A stretch of DNA of 64,000 bases from Pratylenchus scribneri (GCA_030063045.1 JAQSEB010000042.1:2604001-2668000); one strand, 5' to 3'. Shown: positions 1-17,997, numbered from the stretch's first letter. Program-made: numbers and translations. The notes: generated by a model not told the origin, from the letters alone.

Positions 1-1203
1 CTTCCACTCATCTCCGATGACAATCAAACACTCAGGAACACAGTACCACCAATCACCAAATAATTTATTCCAATTCATCATTTCCCCTCTAATAAGGACA
101 CTTGTGCCATGGATTTCCACCGGCCATTGGCCCAACGAAATTTTATTTTGATTGCTTTTCTCCTCTTTTTCCTCCTTCCTGCCCTTCTGATCACCCTTGT
201 TTATTGCCATATTGTTCACCGGCTATGTTCCTCGGCCCGTCATGCCAAACCAATGTTGGGTGGTGAACAAAAGCAGAAAATGCGTTCGCGCAAAAGTTTG
301 CTCAAAATTTTGGGTTTGTTTTCTTCCCAAATTGCCCTGTAATTTTCCATTTAAATTTAAGTCTCCGTTGTGGTCATGTTTTTCCTTTGTTGGCTTCCTT
401 TTCACGTTCAACGGCTTCTCAGTATTTATTTGAATGAAATGGCCTCTGCCCCACCGGATGATGGATCCTCACCTTCTGAATATTCCTCTGCACTTTTCAC
501 CCTTTTCAGCATTGTTTTCTACATTTCCGGCTATTGTTATTATAGCAATTCCGCATGCAATCCAATCCTCTACAATACACTTTCTGCCAAATATAGAATG
601 GCATTTTGCCGAACAGTCAGTGTCCCACCCACAATTCCCATCTAATCATATTTTTTTGCAGATTTTGGGCGAACGTTTGGCCTATAAATTGTTGAATGAT
701 AAATATCGTTCATCAACATATGGTCCAGCACTTCATTCACATTTGCAGCACTCAAAATGGTCGGCAAGTTCCATTCAAAGGCAAACAATTTCGCCAAAAT
801 TGTCTTCCGGTGCCCGGCCTGCCCACCCGTCCGCCGGCCCTCGGATCCTTCAGGTGCCTCCAAATCAACATTAAAATTCAATTTTGCCTCTTAGCTTTGC
901 GGTGATTCCGTTTTGATGGTCGCCGGCTCTGTTGGGCCCACCGGTGCCATTCTTTTGGCCCACAAACGTTCACTTGGTTCCCCTATTGGCCGCCACAATT
1001 CGCATCCTCGTCGAATTCGTCGGGAATTGACCTGGAATCGGGGCGAAATTTCCTCTGAATTGATCAACGGAAATAGTCGAAAATTCAGTGAAGAAAGATG
1101 GAAAAGGGCAAAGGAGAGGGAAAGGGAAAGAACTGCGCCGGCCCAATTGGAAATAATTGGCCAAAATGAAATGAATAAGATGACAAACAAAAATGAATAT
1201 TAA
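1..1203 (+). CDS. Rhodopsin-family peptide GPCR, 3' part (neuromedin U/capa-receptor-like)
   Basis: Only the C-terminal half of a seven-transmembrane receptor lies in the window. A first fragment (1-42, intron 43-96) continues into the exon at 97 with the second extracellular loop Cys (DTCAMD). TM5 follows (LLFFLLPALLITLVY), then a basic third loop, TM6 with the family CWLPFH signature, and TM7 with NSACNPILYN, the NPxxY-type motif. Introns are about 40-50 bp. The last one (about 854-894) joins in frame to an exon ending at TAA 1203, giving a long basic, Ser/Arg-rich cytoplasmic tail. The TM6/TM7 signatures resemble the neuromedin U/pyrokinin/ghrelin receptor branch, so a neuropeptide ligand at the plasma membrane is likely; the subfamily is inference because TM1-4 are missing. 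Confidence 0.75.
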
Positions 1204-1844
1204 ATTAAAATGAAATGTACATTTAATTTTGATTTGTTCCAAATTTATCATTCCTTCAATATTTCTTCAGTTTTTGGTGCCATTTTTGAATATAAATAAA
1301 TAAAATAAATCCAATGAGCCATTGACAAATACAATTTCCCCCTTCCTTCCCTAAGGCGGGCATCATAGTTCACATTTGCCAAAAAGAGGAATGAGAATAT
1401 TTTCTCATTTTTTGGCCACCATTTTTTGTAAAAATTTCAGCCAATAAATAAAAATGGCCAAAGATGAATAAAACAGAAATCCCATTCTTTCATGACATTT
1501 CCATTCATCCGGCCTAAAGCTTTGATCCAAAAATAAAAAATGTGAAAGCAAAAAAGAAGCAGTGGTCTGAGCTTTTCTACCTTTGGTTTGGCCAGAAACT
1601 AGAAAAAAGAACACAAAAAAAGCAAAGTAAAAAAGGGAGGGGGAATAGGCCATAACCCCAATTTGTGTTCATTTTTATTCGCATCAAAGCTCAATCGCCT
1701 TTTCCTCCATTTTTTTTTATCATTTTCCATATATTTTTAAACCAAATTAAGCCACACATTCACATCACTTTTTAATCATTTTCCCCGTCTGTTTCATTTT
1801 TATTTTCATTTCAAAACCATTTTCATCAGACAACCCGTCAAAAT
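1204..1844. other. Intergenic, AT-rich
   Basis: Gap between the GPCR stop and the first ATG of the ABC transporter. It is AT-rich with homopolymer runs and AATAAA-like polyadenylation signals shortly after the GPCR stop. No convincing gene or RNA is seen; the promoter and trans-splice region of the transporter presumably lies here. Confidence 0.5.
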
Positions 1845-8062
<6,218 letters not shown>

Positions 8063-8240
8063 AATTTGGTGAATAGAGGAAAGAAGTGGCATAATTTCAA
8101 AATGGTTGATTTATGTTTATTTCGAATAATTTTAACATACATTTTATGTCATTTTTATTTTCTTTTGAATAAAATTTTGAGAATAATAAATAAAATTGCT
8201 ACTTATTAATGGAACAATCAATTTATTCATATAAAAAAAA

Positions 8241-8813
8241 TTATGGTACTCGGGTGATACTCATGTCATTCTCGAACTTCTGATTGAATTGACTGGTCTT
8301 TGCTCTAATGAAATATGTTTCTTTCATAATTTTCTCTTTCCAAAGTTGCTCTTCCGTTAATAGTCCTTTCTGCTTCATTAAATGGAATCTGAAAATTAAA
8401 AAAAATAAAATGCATCAAATTAATTTTTGGTAGGAAAATCAAATTTAGTCAAAAAGTCGGCTTTTTATATTTGTAAAATAAAAATTGATAAATTTCTTTA
8501 AGGAAAATTTATAAACTAACCTAAACCATGTAATCGGATGCCCTGGACCATAAATATAATGGAGCATTAGGGAATTGAGAGCAACCACTCCAATGCACCC
8601 GACGACTATAATGTAAGGCATTGTTCTTCTTTTTGTTGTAATTAAAGCAATGTAATATGGAATATTCATTCGAAATCGTTGTAATTGACCAATTTTGTTT
8701 ATGCCAATTTTTTGGTTGTGCTGCGTTTTTGACGGCATTTCTGTCGTTGTTGACTGTTGTGATGAGACTTTTTCTTTGGAAGATGGAGGAATATTTTCGC
8801 TATTCATTTTCAT
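8241..8813 (-). CDS. Small single-pass membrane protein, unknown function
   Basis: Two-exon minus-strand gene. The first exon (8813 to about 8524) starts MKMNSEN (a second Met lies two codons on) and has a polar Ser/Thr/Gln-rich stretch, a basic segment and one hydrophobic helix (PYIIVVGCIGVVAL). A ~130-bp intron joins in frame (AG plus A makes Arg) to a second exon. That exon encodes a Lys/Glu-rich helical tail ending VP, with stop at 8241. The basic segment before the helix and the small size would suit a mitochondrial inner-membrane or ER protein. I do not recognise the family. Confidence 0.6.
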
Positions 8814-8891
8814 ATTTATTATCTAAAAATTATTTTTAAAAAATTATTTAAATCTTAAACATTTGCTAAATCATGTTTTCAATTTTGTATT

Positions 8892-9155
8892 AGGGTTTTC
8901 CCAAAATGATGATCCCAAAAAAGTCAATTTTTTGGTTTAATTAATCATTGAAAATTGATTAAAAATAAAAAACTGATTTGGATAAAATATCATCGCGTAA
9001 GACATTTTATCCAAACCGGTTTGCTTTTGCTTTGCAGCAGCAGGTTTAGGTTAGGTTTAGGTTTCGGTTGGTTATTTACAAGGAAAAGGGAAGGATTAAA
9101 CTTAAAAACCAATGATGTTTTCGGGTTCAGCATGTTGGAAAAACCCTAAACCCGG
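8892..9155. repeat. Foldback-like repeat upstream of SRP72
   Basis: The ends are imperfect inverted copies (TAGGGTTTTCCCAA at about 8892, and the reverse complement of TAGGGTTTTTCCAA near 9133-9150). Inside is a perfect 12-bp palindrome, TTTGGATAAAAT at 8977-8988 and ATTTTATCCAAA at 9004-9015, around a 15-nt loop. A short TTTAGG-type run follows at about 9045-9070. This looks like a decayed MITE or other foldback repeat. No target duplication was identified. Confidence 0.4.
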
Positions 9156-9305
9156 TTTCAAAACATAAATTTATAAAAGCTAAACTAACAAAAAAAATAT
9201 GGCTGATGAAATGTTTTAAACAACTTTTTCGGTGAAACGTGAAATGCACAATTACAAATTTATTAATTAAATTACCTTTAAGAAAATAAATAAACAATCT
9301 ATCTA

Positions 9306-10544
9306 ATGGCAATGGAGAAAGCCTCATTTGAAAAAGCATATGCTTTTTACCGCAAAAACAATGATCAAGTGGCACTGAATGTTCTAAATAAATTGGACCA
9401 AAATGAACCCCGAGTAATGGAATTGAAGGCGCAAATTTTATATAGAATGGAACAATTTGAGGCATCATTGGAATTGTTAAAGTAAGTATTTCTACTTATT
9501 AAAATATTATTTAACACTTTTACTAGGAAATTAATTCGTAGTCATAGTGATGACCAGGATGAACCTCGCCGAGCAAATTTGATTGCAGTAAAAACTCGTC
9601 TTCAAATGCAAAATAATGCACAAGAAGTTGAACTTGTGAATTTGGACACATATGAATTGATGTACAATGCCTCTTGTCATTTAATTGCCTGTGGGAGGTT
9701 TAACGAAGCAGCCATATACGTGGATAAAGCATTGGGTAATAATGCAAAGTATTTTATAATATAATAAATTTATTATTTAGTCGAAAGTGAACGTGCATTG
9801 ACCGCGGATGGATTTAGCAAGGAAGATAAAGAATTGGAAATGGCACAAATTCTGGCACAAAAGGCATTTGTTTTACAAAAAATGGGATCATCAAAGGAGG
9901 CTTTGAAAATCTATCAACAAGTTCTTAAAATAAAGTAATTTTAAATTAAATTTAAAAATTATTTATAAATTTAGGAACTTGAGCAGGAAAGTGAAATCAA
10001 CAATTAAAGAAAACCTTGAGGCGGATTATATTCGATTTGAGAAAAATTGGAGACCAATTAAGCGGAAGTCGGATGAAACGATGGAACATGATAAAGTTTT
10101 TGCTATTTCTTTACAAATAATTTTATGAATAAATTCAGGAAATAATCACCACAACGGCGGCGAAGAAAAAGCGGAAGAGGAAGCCAAAGTTGCCAGCAAA
10201 TTACGATCCAGAAATGCCGCCTGATCCAGAAAGATGGTTGCCTCGCCAGGAAAGGACGGCTTATCGGAAGAAATTGCATAAAAAGTTCAAGGATCGAGAA
10301 GTTGGACGAGGAACACAAGGGACCGCCGCTGCAAGCGCCACATCCGCCAACATGTTCGAAACAATTTTATATTATAATTTCATTTCTCCAATATTTTTTC
10401 AGTGACTATAGCTCTAAAGTCCCCGCCGGTAGCACCACAACTTCAACGCCCCACGCATCGCCAAAACCAACTTCTGAAGGACCAAGACAACAGAGACCGG
10501 CACATACACAAGCAAAGAAGAAAAAGAAGGGTGGAAAATGGTGA
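9306..10544 (+). CDS. SRP72: Signal recognition particle subunit SRP72, shortened
   Basis: Five to six short exons encode a protein of roughly 300 residues. The first half is TPR-like (tetratricopeptide helices; YELMYNASCHLIACGRFNEAA is the family's recognisable central repeat). The C-terminus has the diagnostic SRP72 RNA-binding module: a Lys-rich run, then LPANYDPEMPPDPERWLPRQER and GRGTQG, then a basic KKKKKGGKW end. SRP72 binds SRP68 and 7SL RNA in the cytosolic targeting particle. Compared with the usual ~650-670 residues, the middle TPRs are missing: the text passes from the second TPR block (QQVLKIK) straight to the segment just before the basic module. Intron junctions are clean, so this looks like real shortening rather than an assembly gap, though an unrecognised exon cannot be excluded. 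Confidence 0.8.
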
Positions 10545-10794
10545 ATTACACACAAAATGATGATCACATTCCGATTTAAAAACCAAATTTTGTTAATCAA
10601 TTTATTCAATAAAAATAATCTACATTTGAATGAGATCAAATAAAATGTTCATGGATTGGATGATGACAAATGAAAGTGAAAATGGGCTTTTTCCACTAAT
10701 AATATAAATACAAATAGGAAGGGAATTGGGGTTTTTCACAGATCACATTTTCAATAAAAAAAACTAAAATTGTTAATAATAAATTTGCTAGTAT

Positions 10795-12507
10795 TTATGG
10801 TAGTATTATATTCCTTTGTACATAATAGTAAGCAAATGCCATTGCCGCGACACCGCCACCAATAACAAATGGTTTTACAGCTTCATAAACATTTTGCCGT
10901 AGTGAAAAATTTCCTCTTCTCAATAATTCTTCTCGGGCAATTCGCATCTAAATAATCATTTGATCAATATAATGTGGTTTATTTTAATATTTTACCTGAG
11001 TAATTTCTAAATTATGTATTGCACTCCGTTGCCTCCTTTGACGTTCACAAATTTGCAAATATTCATTTTGAAGTTCCTTAAGGAGATCCGGCGGATATCT
11101 GGCGAATAATGCACGGGCTGTGTCCAGAATTCGATTGCAATTTATTTTTGCTGGCACCTGCGATTAAGTCAAATTACAATTGGATTAACATTGCATTACC
11201 TCATTAAGTAATTTGTGCAATAATGGCATTTCCGGTTCACAATCCAATATTTCCTCCCTTCTCTCGCAAACTAAAGCCGCACTGATGTAAATTGGCATCA
11301 AATAATGAGAACAAAGCAAAAAGTCGAAGAAGAGTACAACCTTAATTATAAAAATTATTATTTTCAATTTAATTGATTTAACTTGTGAATAATCTTGCAG
11401 TGCATGTGAAAACCAAGTCACTTAAAATTTTTATTTTATTAAAATTAAATAAATTTAAAATGATATTACATGGCCAGCTGAGCGCAAAAAGAGTGCCCAA
11501 TTCATTGTCCCTCATTTTCCTTTCGATTTCATGGTCATGTAAATATAATAAAAGATATAAAATTTCCAATTCCTTCAAAACACTTTCTTCCAATGTATAA
11601 GTTAAATAATTGTTGAATGTTCCTCTTTTGCAAATGTATTTGAGTGCTCGAAGTGCATCATTGTCTCCCAAAACGAGCAGAAATGTGAGGCAAACATCAT
11701 GAAAACCTTAAATAATTTAAATTAATTTAAATTCAAATTAAAACCTTGATAATAATGGAAGTTTACATTTTCATATAGCAATTGGACAATAATTTTTGTT
11801 AATTGTTCTTGTAAAATTTGTCTTCTATTTTCGTCAATGTCCGGTGGAAAACGAGCCAATGTTCTGGCCACATCCAATTCAACTTGACGCCATTCAGAAT
11901 GAGATTGAAGTTCTTCTAATGTAATCGACGAGACCTTAAATGGATAAATAATTATTGTTTTATTTTTATTTTAAATACCGGAGTGGGGAGTTTTGTTCCA
12001 TCATTGTTAATGTCTTCTTCATCATCCATATGATTTGGTCTTTCGTCTTCATCATCACCAAATAATGCAGATGAGGACATGTTGGAAATGGCTGATTCAA
12101 AATCAGAGTCAGAAATGTGTGAAGTGCCGCCCGATCCTTCTATTTCGATATTCTCATCTTTGTTATTTTTTTTCGATGATGTGGCTTCATCCCTCAAGCA
12201 TTGTGATTTATTTGGCTTTAAACATTCCGCTTCTGGGAGATTTTTGGCCAAAATTGGCCATATTCTATGAAAATAGCAGATTAAATTAATTAAATTATTA
12301 ATAATTTAACCTTTTTCTGTATTCATCTTTGATTAAACCTCCGGAAGAAAGTGCAAATCCACACAAATGTTGTAAGCGCCTTTCCAAGTTGTCTTGATTT
12401 TGATTTAAAAAATTGCTAATTTTTTCACATTTCTTTGCAAGGGAGAGGGAAATTGCATTTGAAATTGGAGCCGAAATGTCGGATATATTATTACAATTCT
12501 CATTCAT
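10795..12507 (-). CDS. TBC1D20: TBC1D20-like Rab1 GTPase-activating protein
   Basis: Multi-exon minus-strand gene. After an N-terminal helical region and an acidic Ser-rich linker comes the TBC catalytic domain. Its arginine-finger block is degenerate (SEWRQVELDVARTLARFPP), followed by the glutamine-finger block YYQGFHDVCLTFLL and GTLFALSWPLTWFSH, which match TBC1D20. The protein ends in a hydrophobic tail helix (VIGGGVAAMAFAYYYVQ) near 10800, as expected of this ER-anchored Rab1/Rab18 GAP. The first ATG in frame is at 12507. A T-rich acceptor (TTTTTTCAG) lies 30 bases upstream and could be a spliced-leader acceptor, but an extra 5' exon is also possible. The tail-anchor and TBC motifs together make the assignment strong. 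Confidence 0.85.
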
Positions 12508-12837
12508 CACTCTTTGAAGCTTCCGTTCCAAACTTCTGAAAAAATATTCACATTAAATCTCTCCAATTTTTAATTATTTTATTCAATAAAAAATATTTGG
12601 AATAATTTATCGACTGCATGAACATATTTTGGGAAAAATTAAACAACGTGAAATAATATAATGAAGTTTTTTTTGCTTGATGAAAATTAAAAAAGAAAAC
12701 GTAAATTTACTTGTGCTAATGCTAGCTAAATGCTAAGTGCTACCCTAACCCTTATTAATCAATTCTCGCTCTCCACTCATTTCTCCGAAATTTCTAAAAT
12801 AAATTTTTTAAAATTTTAAAAAGTATTTAAGATATTT

Positions 12838-13828
12838 ATGTCTTTAAAATTATCACTGTTTTATGATATTGCTTGTCCCCGTTCTTGGGTTTTCTATCAG
12901 GTAATAAGAATAAATTCATTTTTATTATTAATTTATCAAATTCAGGTGTTGCAGAAAAAAATACCAAAATGGACAAAGTATAGAAAGTTGCAGGTTCATT
13001 ATCTTCCAGTCAATTATTTATTTATCCACAAGCAAATTTGTAATATTAAAATTACTTGATAAAAGATTAAATTTATTTTTTTAAGATGGAATATATCCAA
13101 TAGAATTAATTGCTACCAAGAAAGAATATATGCTCCAAGAATTGCATGATATTTGCGATTTTTATGGATTACCTAAAGGCGATTTTGAAGCAGTAATTTT
13201 ATTTATTTATTTTGATATTTTTTTTAATTTTAGAAAAATAAACCGAGAGTGGCAAATTTATTACTAAATTTCATTCGACAAAATCGACCTGAATATTATC
13301 AACAATTTATGGAAAGAATGCTCTATGGTTATTGGCATAAATCTGAAATTTTCGAGCACACTTCGCATTGTTTTAAGGCAAAACATTATTTTTTACTTAT
13401 TTAATAATTAATTAATATCTTAAGATTGGACGCGAACTCAATATTCCATTTAAAGAAATGGACAAAATTATTATGCAAATTATGAATATGGAAAATTATT
13501 TGGATATTGGAAATAGAAATTTGCAATTGGTCGTAGATGAAAGAGTAAATCAATTTATAAATTTTATTTAATTAATTATAAAATTTAGATAACGGATATT
13601 CCATGGTTTCGAATTGATTCCATTCCTGGGAATGAAAAATTAATTGGTTTTACGGAAATATTACGACTTGAATTGATGGATGAATTGATGGCACAAACTT
13701 CTTTCAACCCATTAAATCACAACATCAATAATCCGCTTTATTTAATTCCCGGAGCTGAAGATGCAAATGCATGTAAAGAAGACGAAAATATTGATGAAAA
13801 TGAAGATAAAAAGAGGTGGAAATTATAA
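12838..13828 (+). CDS. Kappa-class GST / DsbA-fold protein
   Basis: Six or so short exons give about 240 residues. The start MSLKLSLFYDIACPRSWVFY matches the thioredoxin-fold opening of kappa-class glutathione transferases, where a Ser/Cys after xxCP or xxSP holds the glutathione thiol. The helical insertion follows, then the cis-Pro region DIPWF and a C-terminal helix. Kappa GSTs act in mitochondria and peroxisomes. The acidic C-terminal extension (Asp/Glu/Asn-rich, about 13755-13828) is longer than usual. I cannot tell whether it is a functional GST or a diverged DsbA-like protein. Confidence 0.7.
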
Positions 13829-13983
13829 AATAAGAATATTAATAAAAGGAATGTTAATTGATTTATTTTGCGTAAATATTCGAAGTTAAATTTTAATAAA
13901 ATTAATTCACAATTTGTTCTATACAAATTTAATATTTATATCGAATTTAAACCATCAATTTTTACTCCGTTTTTTAGCTGAAA

Positions 13984-14481
13984 ATGCTTCGACCATCAAC
14001 TTTAAAATTTATATTATTGTTCAATTGCCGAATCAATGGCCGCCGTTGGATTTCCGAAACTCCACTCACAGTCCGTGGCTCAAAAAATGTGGAAATTAAG
14101 AAAATTTGGAAAGATTTGAAGAAGAAGGAAGAATTTGAGAAACATGAAATGGTAAAGAAATTTGTTTTTTAAATTAATTAACCATAAACACAAATTTAGA
14201 TGGAGCCAGTTGATTTGCAAGAATTGCCGCGTGCCCTCCAGGGACATATTCGTGATTTGGATAGAGTGAACAAGGAAAGAGTACAAGCGAATTTCCGGAT
14301 ATTATACAAAGGATTGTTTGTTTGCTGGGCATTAATTTGCCTTGTTTTCGCCATTTATCACTTTGGCTGCTGGGCAATGGGCCGCGAATCATTGTTAGAG
14401 GAAATTGACGAAGAAATTGCCATCGAACGAGGAGAATTGGTTTTGGATGAATACGGAAAACCAGTGCCAGCATCAAATTAA
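13984..14481 (+). CDS. Putative mitochondrial single-pass membrane protein
   Basis: Two exons (13984-14151 and 14200-14481) around a 48-bp intron, joining ATG to ATG in phase 0. The N-terminus is basic, hydroxylated and lacks acids (LRPSTLKFILLFNCRINGRR), like a mitochondrial presequence. A Lys/Glu-rich helical part follows, then one hydrophobic segment (GLFVCWALICLVFAIYHFG) and an acidic tail. Length (148 residues) and layout suggest an inner-membrane assembly or small subunit protein. I do not recognise the family. It sits just upstream of ATP synthase subunit f on the same strand. Confidence 0.6.
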
Positions 14482-14682
14482 TTAATTTAATGTTTTGTGG
14501 AATTAGTACATTTTTAATTAATTTTTTTGCAACGATTCTTTTTATAAAAATAAATAAAAATATGTTGCTTTTGCTTGGTTTTACTCATTTATTTGTTTTC
14601 TCAATTTATATAATTTTTATAATCTTGTTTTGTAAATTTTTGAATATAATTTAATATTTTCAGCTGTAATATTGGAATAATT

Positions 14683-15470
14683 ATGGCTCAAATACGAAAT
14701 AAAAGTCGTCTGGACAGAGTGGTTGCTTGGTTCAAAAAGGAAATGCCCGACAAATTTTATGAATTTGAGAAGCCGCCGCATCCTGCATTGACTCCATACC
14801 CATGGGCATATCAATAGTATATTTTTTGATAATTAAAATAATAAATAATTTCAAAATAAATTAAAGCATCAATAAACCAATCATGCGTTGGATTGAACGC
14901 CAAGGTTTATTTACGGAATAATAATATAATACATTTATTAAAACAATTTCAAGGAGTTCATTTCTATAATTCGGTTGTGAACAAAACTGAATTGGGCCTT
15001 TATCCAAAGGAATGGAATCCTCGAGTGCATGGAATTTATTGCCATTGGCGTTATTATGGGACCAACAGTGAGAAATTAACATTTAATTTCAAATTAATTA
15101 CTAAATTTAGCCGATGTACCGGTTTGGGATGTGAAAGTCAAGGATTTGGGAAAATGGTTCGCTCGCCGCAATTATAATCCCCGTGCAATGTAATAATTAT
15201 TTTTTAATCATTAGCCAATAATAATTTTAATTTTTTGAAGTTGGCGTGAATTCTCTCGTTGGTGGCATAAATTCAACTATGACTACTACAAAGGACCATT
15301 GTTCACCAACCCAATCGAATATCTGTTCATGTTCATTTTCCACTTCATGTTTGCTAATTGGCTGATCCGGTTTCTTACATTACCATTTTTCCATATTTAT
15401 TAATAAATTATTTAGAAACATTCTCCTTGGCCAAAAAGAGCACATGCATGAAGCAATCTATCATTGGTGA
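14683..15470 (+). CDS. ATP5MF: Mitochondrial ATP synthase subunit f
   Basis: Five-exon gene for the small F1Fo-ATPase membrane subunit f, involved in dimerisation of complex V. The sequence shows EKPPHP..TPYPWAYQ, then YNSVVNKTELGLYPKEWNPR, HWRYYG, a basic FARRNYNPRA stretch, a hydrophobic helix (FMFIFHFMFANWLI) and the family-typical C-terminal YHW before TGA 15470. A 38-nt micro-exon (14867-14904) fits perfectly in frame (phase 2 in, phase 1 out) and inserts about 13 residues between the YPW and YNSVVNKTELG blocks. The frame cannot be kept without it. A T-rich acceptor at about 14652-14663 may be a spliced-leader site. The conserved blocks make the assignment firm. Confidence 0.85.
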
Positions 15471-15868
15471 ATGAACAATAAATGAAGACAAAATGATAGG
15501 AATTATTGGATGATAATCAAATAGATAAATGACACAATGAAAGACAACCATTTATGGAATATGTTCCCCAAAAATGTTAGTTCTTGTTAAATAAAGTTAT
15601 CTTAAAGGAAAATTCAAGTTTTTCCAATCTGATCTGCTGATCCTTAATGAAGATAAGCTTCCCACCCACCCATCCTTTCCTTATATATTCTTGTTTTACA
15701 TAAACCTTATAAAACGTGGATGAAATTGCCGACGAGTTTACATTTGAATTGGATTTTCCAATTACTATTTTCATTCATTTATCCAATCATATTTTTGATT
15801 TTAATATCAGTTTTATGTTCAAGGAATATAAATATATTGTTAATTTATTTCCTCATTTGCCCAAATCC
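15471..15868. other. Intergenic, AT-rich
   Basis: Between subunit f and thymidylate kinase. AT-rich, with a polyadenylation-like AATAAA soon after the subunit f stop. Nothing else recognised. Confidence 0.4.
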
Positions 15869-16996
15869 ATGGTGCACAATGGGACGGATATTCAAAGGCA
15901 AAGAGGCGTTTTGATTGTTTTTGAAGGATTGGATCGCAGTGGAAAAAGCACACAGGCCAAACTTTTGCAAAAATATTTTCAACAAATGGCAATGAAGGCG
16001 AGGATACAACGTTTTCCCGGTTTAATACAATAATATTATTACCATTAGTCATATTTTTTATCCAATAGATCGAGAAGAACCAATTACTGGGCCGATAATT
16101 GACAATTACCTCCGAAATGAATTAGAAATGGGCCATGAGGCAATTCACCTTTATTTTACCACCAATCGATGGCTTCTCAAACCAAAAATGGTCCAAGAAT
16201 TGACCGCGGGGCAACATTTAATTGTGGATAGGTGAAGGGAAGAGGAGGGTTAATTTGCATTTAATTCAATTTCAGATATAGCCATTCTGGAATTGCATAT
16301 TCTCTGGCAAAGGGATTGGATCGACGATGGGTTTGTGTGCCGGAGGTTGGATTGCTTAAACCGGTCGGTCATTTTTCTGGACGAAAAAAAAATGATTAAA
16401 TATACCAAATTTGCTTACTATCTACAAATTAATTTCCAAATCAATTTGAAAAAAAAGAGGGGAAATACGTTAAAAATATGACAAATGAAAAAACATTAAT
16501 GAAAAAAAAACAATAAGGAAAAACAATTTTATTAAATTAAACAACAATAAAACAAAACAAATAATGGTGGAAATATCAAATGAAATACCCGGAAAAAATT
16601 AAACAAATGAAAAACATTTTCCAGGATTTGGTCATTTTCTTGGATGCTAACTCGGAAAAAGTGAGCCAACGTGAAGGATTTGGGAATGAATTGATGGAAA
16701 GGAGGTTGGTTTAATCTACTCCAGTCCAAATAAATTTAAATTAAATTAACAGTGAATTCCAACAAATGGTCTACTCAAATATGGATGACCTCTTCGATAA
16801 TGCATATTGGAGGGTTTGTCCTTCACAAAAATTATCCTCAAATAATTTTTTATTTCAGAGAATCGATGCAACTCGCCCAGTGGACGATGTGCACAATTCG
16901 GTGGTCGAAGAAGTCTGCGCCCTTTTGGAATCGATGAGTAATGCCAACGGCGCGAAACCCGTGATTGAGTTTTCACCCAATGATTTTGGCATTTGA
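15869..16996 (+). CDS. DTYMK: Thymidylate kinase (dTMP kinase)
   Basis: Makes dTDP from dTMP and ATP for DNA synthesis. The start [20 protein letters not shown] leads into the P-loop [11 protein letters not shown]. An exon with [15 protein letters not shown] (substrate-binding region) follows, then [16 protein letters not shown], the DRY/SG signature of the kinase, then DLVIFLDAN and a C-terminal helix. Length is about 220 residues, as expected for the family. Exons are separated by introns of about 50 to 260 bp; the intron at about 16365-16622 is the longest. Its 5' end carries a short echo of the next exon start (GTCATTTTTCTGGAC near 16369, versus GTCATTTTCTTGGAT in the exon), which may be a decayed exon duplication. 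Confidence 0.88.
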
Positions 16997-17209
16997 ATTC
17001 CATTTTCATGAGAAATCATCGGCACTTTCACTTTGCATTTTATTCTTTCTTTTATTTATTTTTATTTATTGTATTATTTTTGGGATCAATATTGATGGAT
17101 AATTATTATTTAATAAAAATTATTTATTTTCCGATTATATTTTTTTTTATTGTATTTAATAAAAAATCATCCGATTGACCGAAACCCGCCCACGGAAGGA
17201 TTGTAATTG

Positions 17210-17715
17210 TATTCCGGAATTGTAATTGCACTTTTCTTTCCGGAATTGTAATTGCACTTTTCTTTCCGGAATTGTAATTGCACTTTTCTTTCCGGAATTG
17301 TAATTGCACTTTTCTTTCCGGAATTGTAATTGCACTTTTCTTTCCGGAATTGTAATTGCACTTTTCTTTCCGGAATTGTAATTGCACTTTTCTTTCCGGA
17401 ATTGTAATTGCACTTTTCTTTCCGGAATTGTAATTGCACTTTTCTTTCCGGAATTGTAATTGCACTTTTCATTTCGGAATTGTAATTGCACTTTTCTTTC
17501 CGGAATTGTAATTGCACTTTTCATTCCGGAATTGTAATTGCACTTTTCTTTCCAGAATTGTAATTGCACTTTTCTTTCCGGAATTGTAATTGCACTTTTC
17601 TTTCCGGAATTGTAATTGCACTTTTCTTTCCGGAATTGTAATTGCACTTTTCTTTCCGGAATTGTAATTGCACTTTTCTTTCCGGAATTGTAATTGCACT
17701 TTTCTTTCCGGAAAG
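17210..17715. repeat. 26-bp minisatellite, about 19 copies
   Basis: Head-to-tail copies of the 26-bp unit GAATTGTAATTGCACTTTTC plus TTTCCG, nearly identical, with scattered T/A or C/T variants (for example near 17470, 17520 and 17553). Each junction creates the palindrome TTCCGGAA. Both flanks carry a partial GGATTGTAATTG. Long ORFs seen on the minus strand are artefacts of the repeat: 26 is not a multiple of three, so all three frames are cycled. Array length is likely polymorphic. Confidence 0.92.
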
Positions 17716-17997
17716 GATTGTAATTGTAAGTTTTCGGGCAATTGCGTTATTTTTTTTTGTAAAATTTTCTCCAAATATTTTCATTTTCATGCAGTCGATA
17801 AATTGTTTTGTATTTTCTAAGAATAAAAAATCGAAATAAATGGAATGAACTGTAGAATTTACAACATTCGAAAAAGTTGGATTGGGGGATTTACAAAAAT
17901 GTGAATAGAGGAAAGCGAATCATTTGGTCGGTTTCATAATTTAAGATTTATCCATTTCCATTCAATTTGTTTTCTTAAACTTCCTTTTTAACATTTA

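Noticed and set aside
9045..9070. Interstitial telomere repeat
   Set aside because: Only a few TTTAGG-type words; nematode telomeres are TTAGGC, so it is not a match.
17210..17715. CRISPR-like array
   Set aside because: Repeats are contiguous without spacers and the DNA is eukaryotic.
17124..17790. Long minus-strand ORFs across the minisatellite
   Set aside because: A 26-bp unit cycles all frames and contains no stop, so ORFs are automatic.
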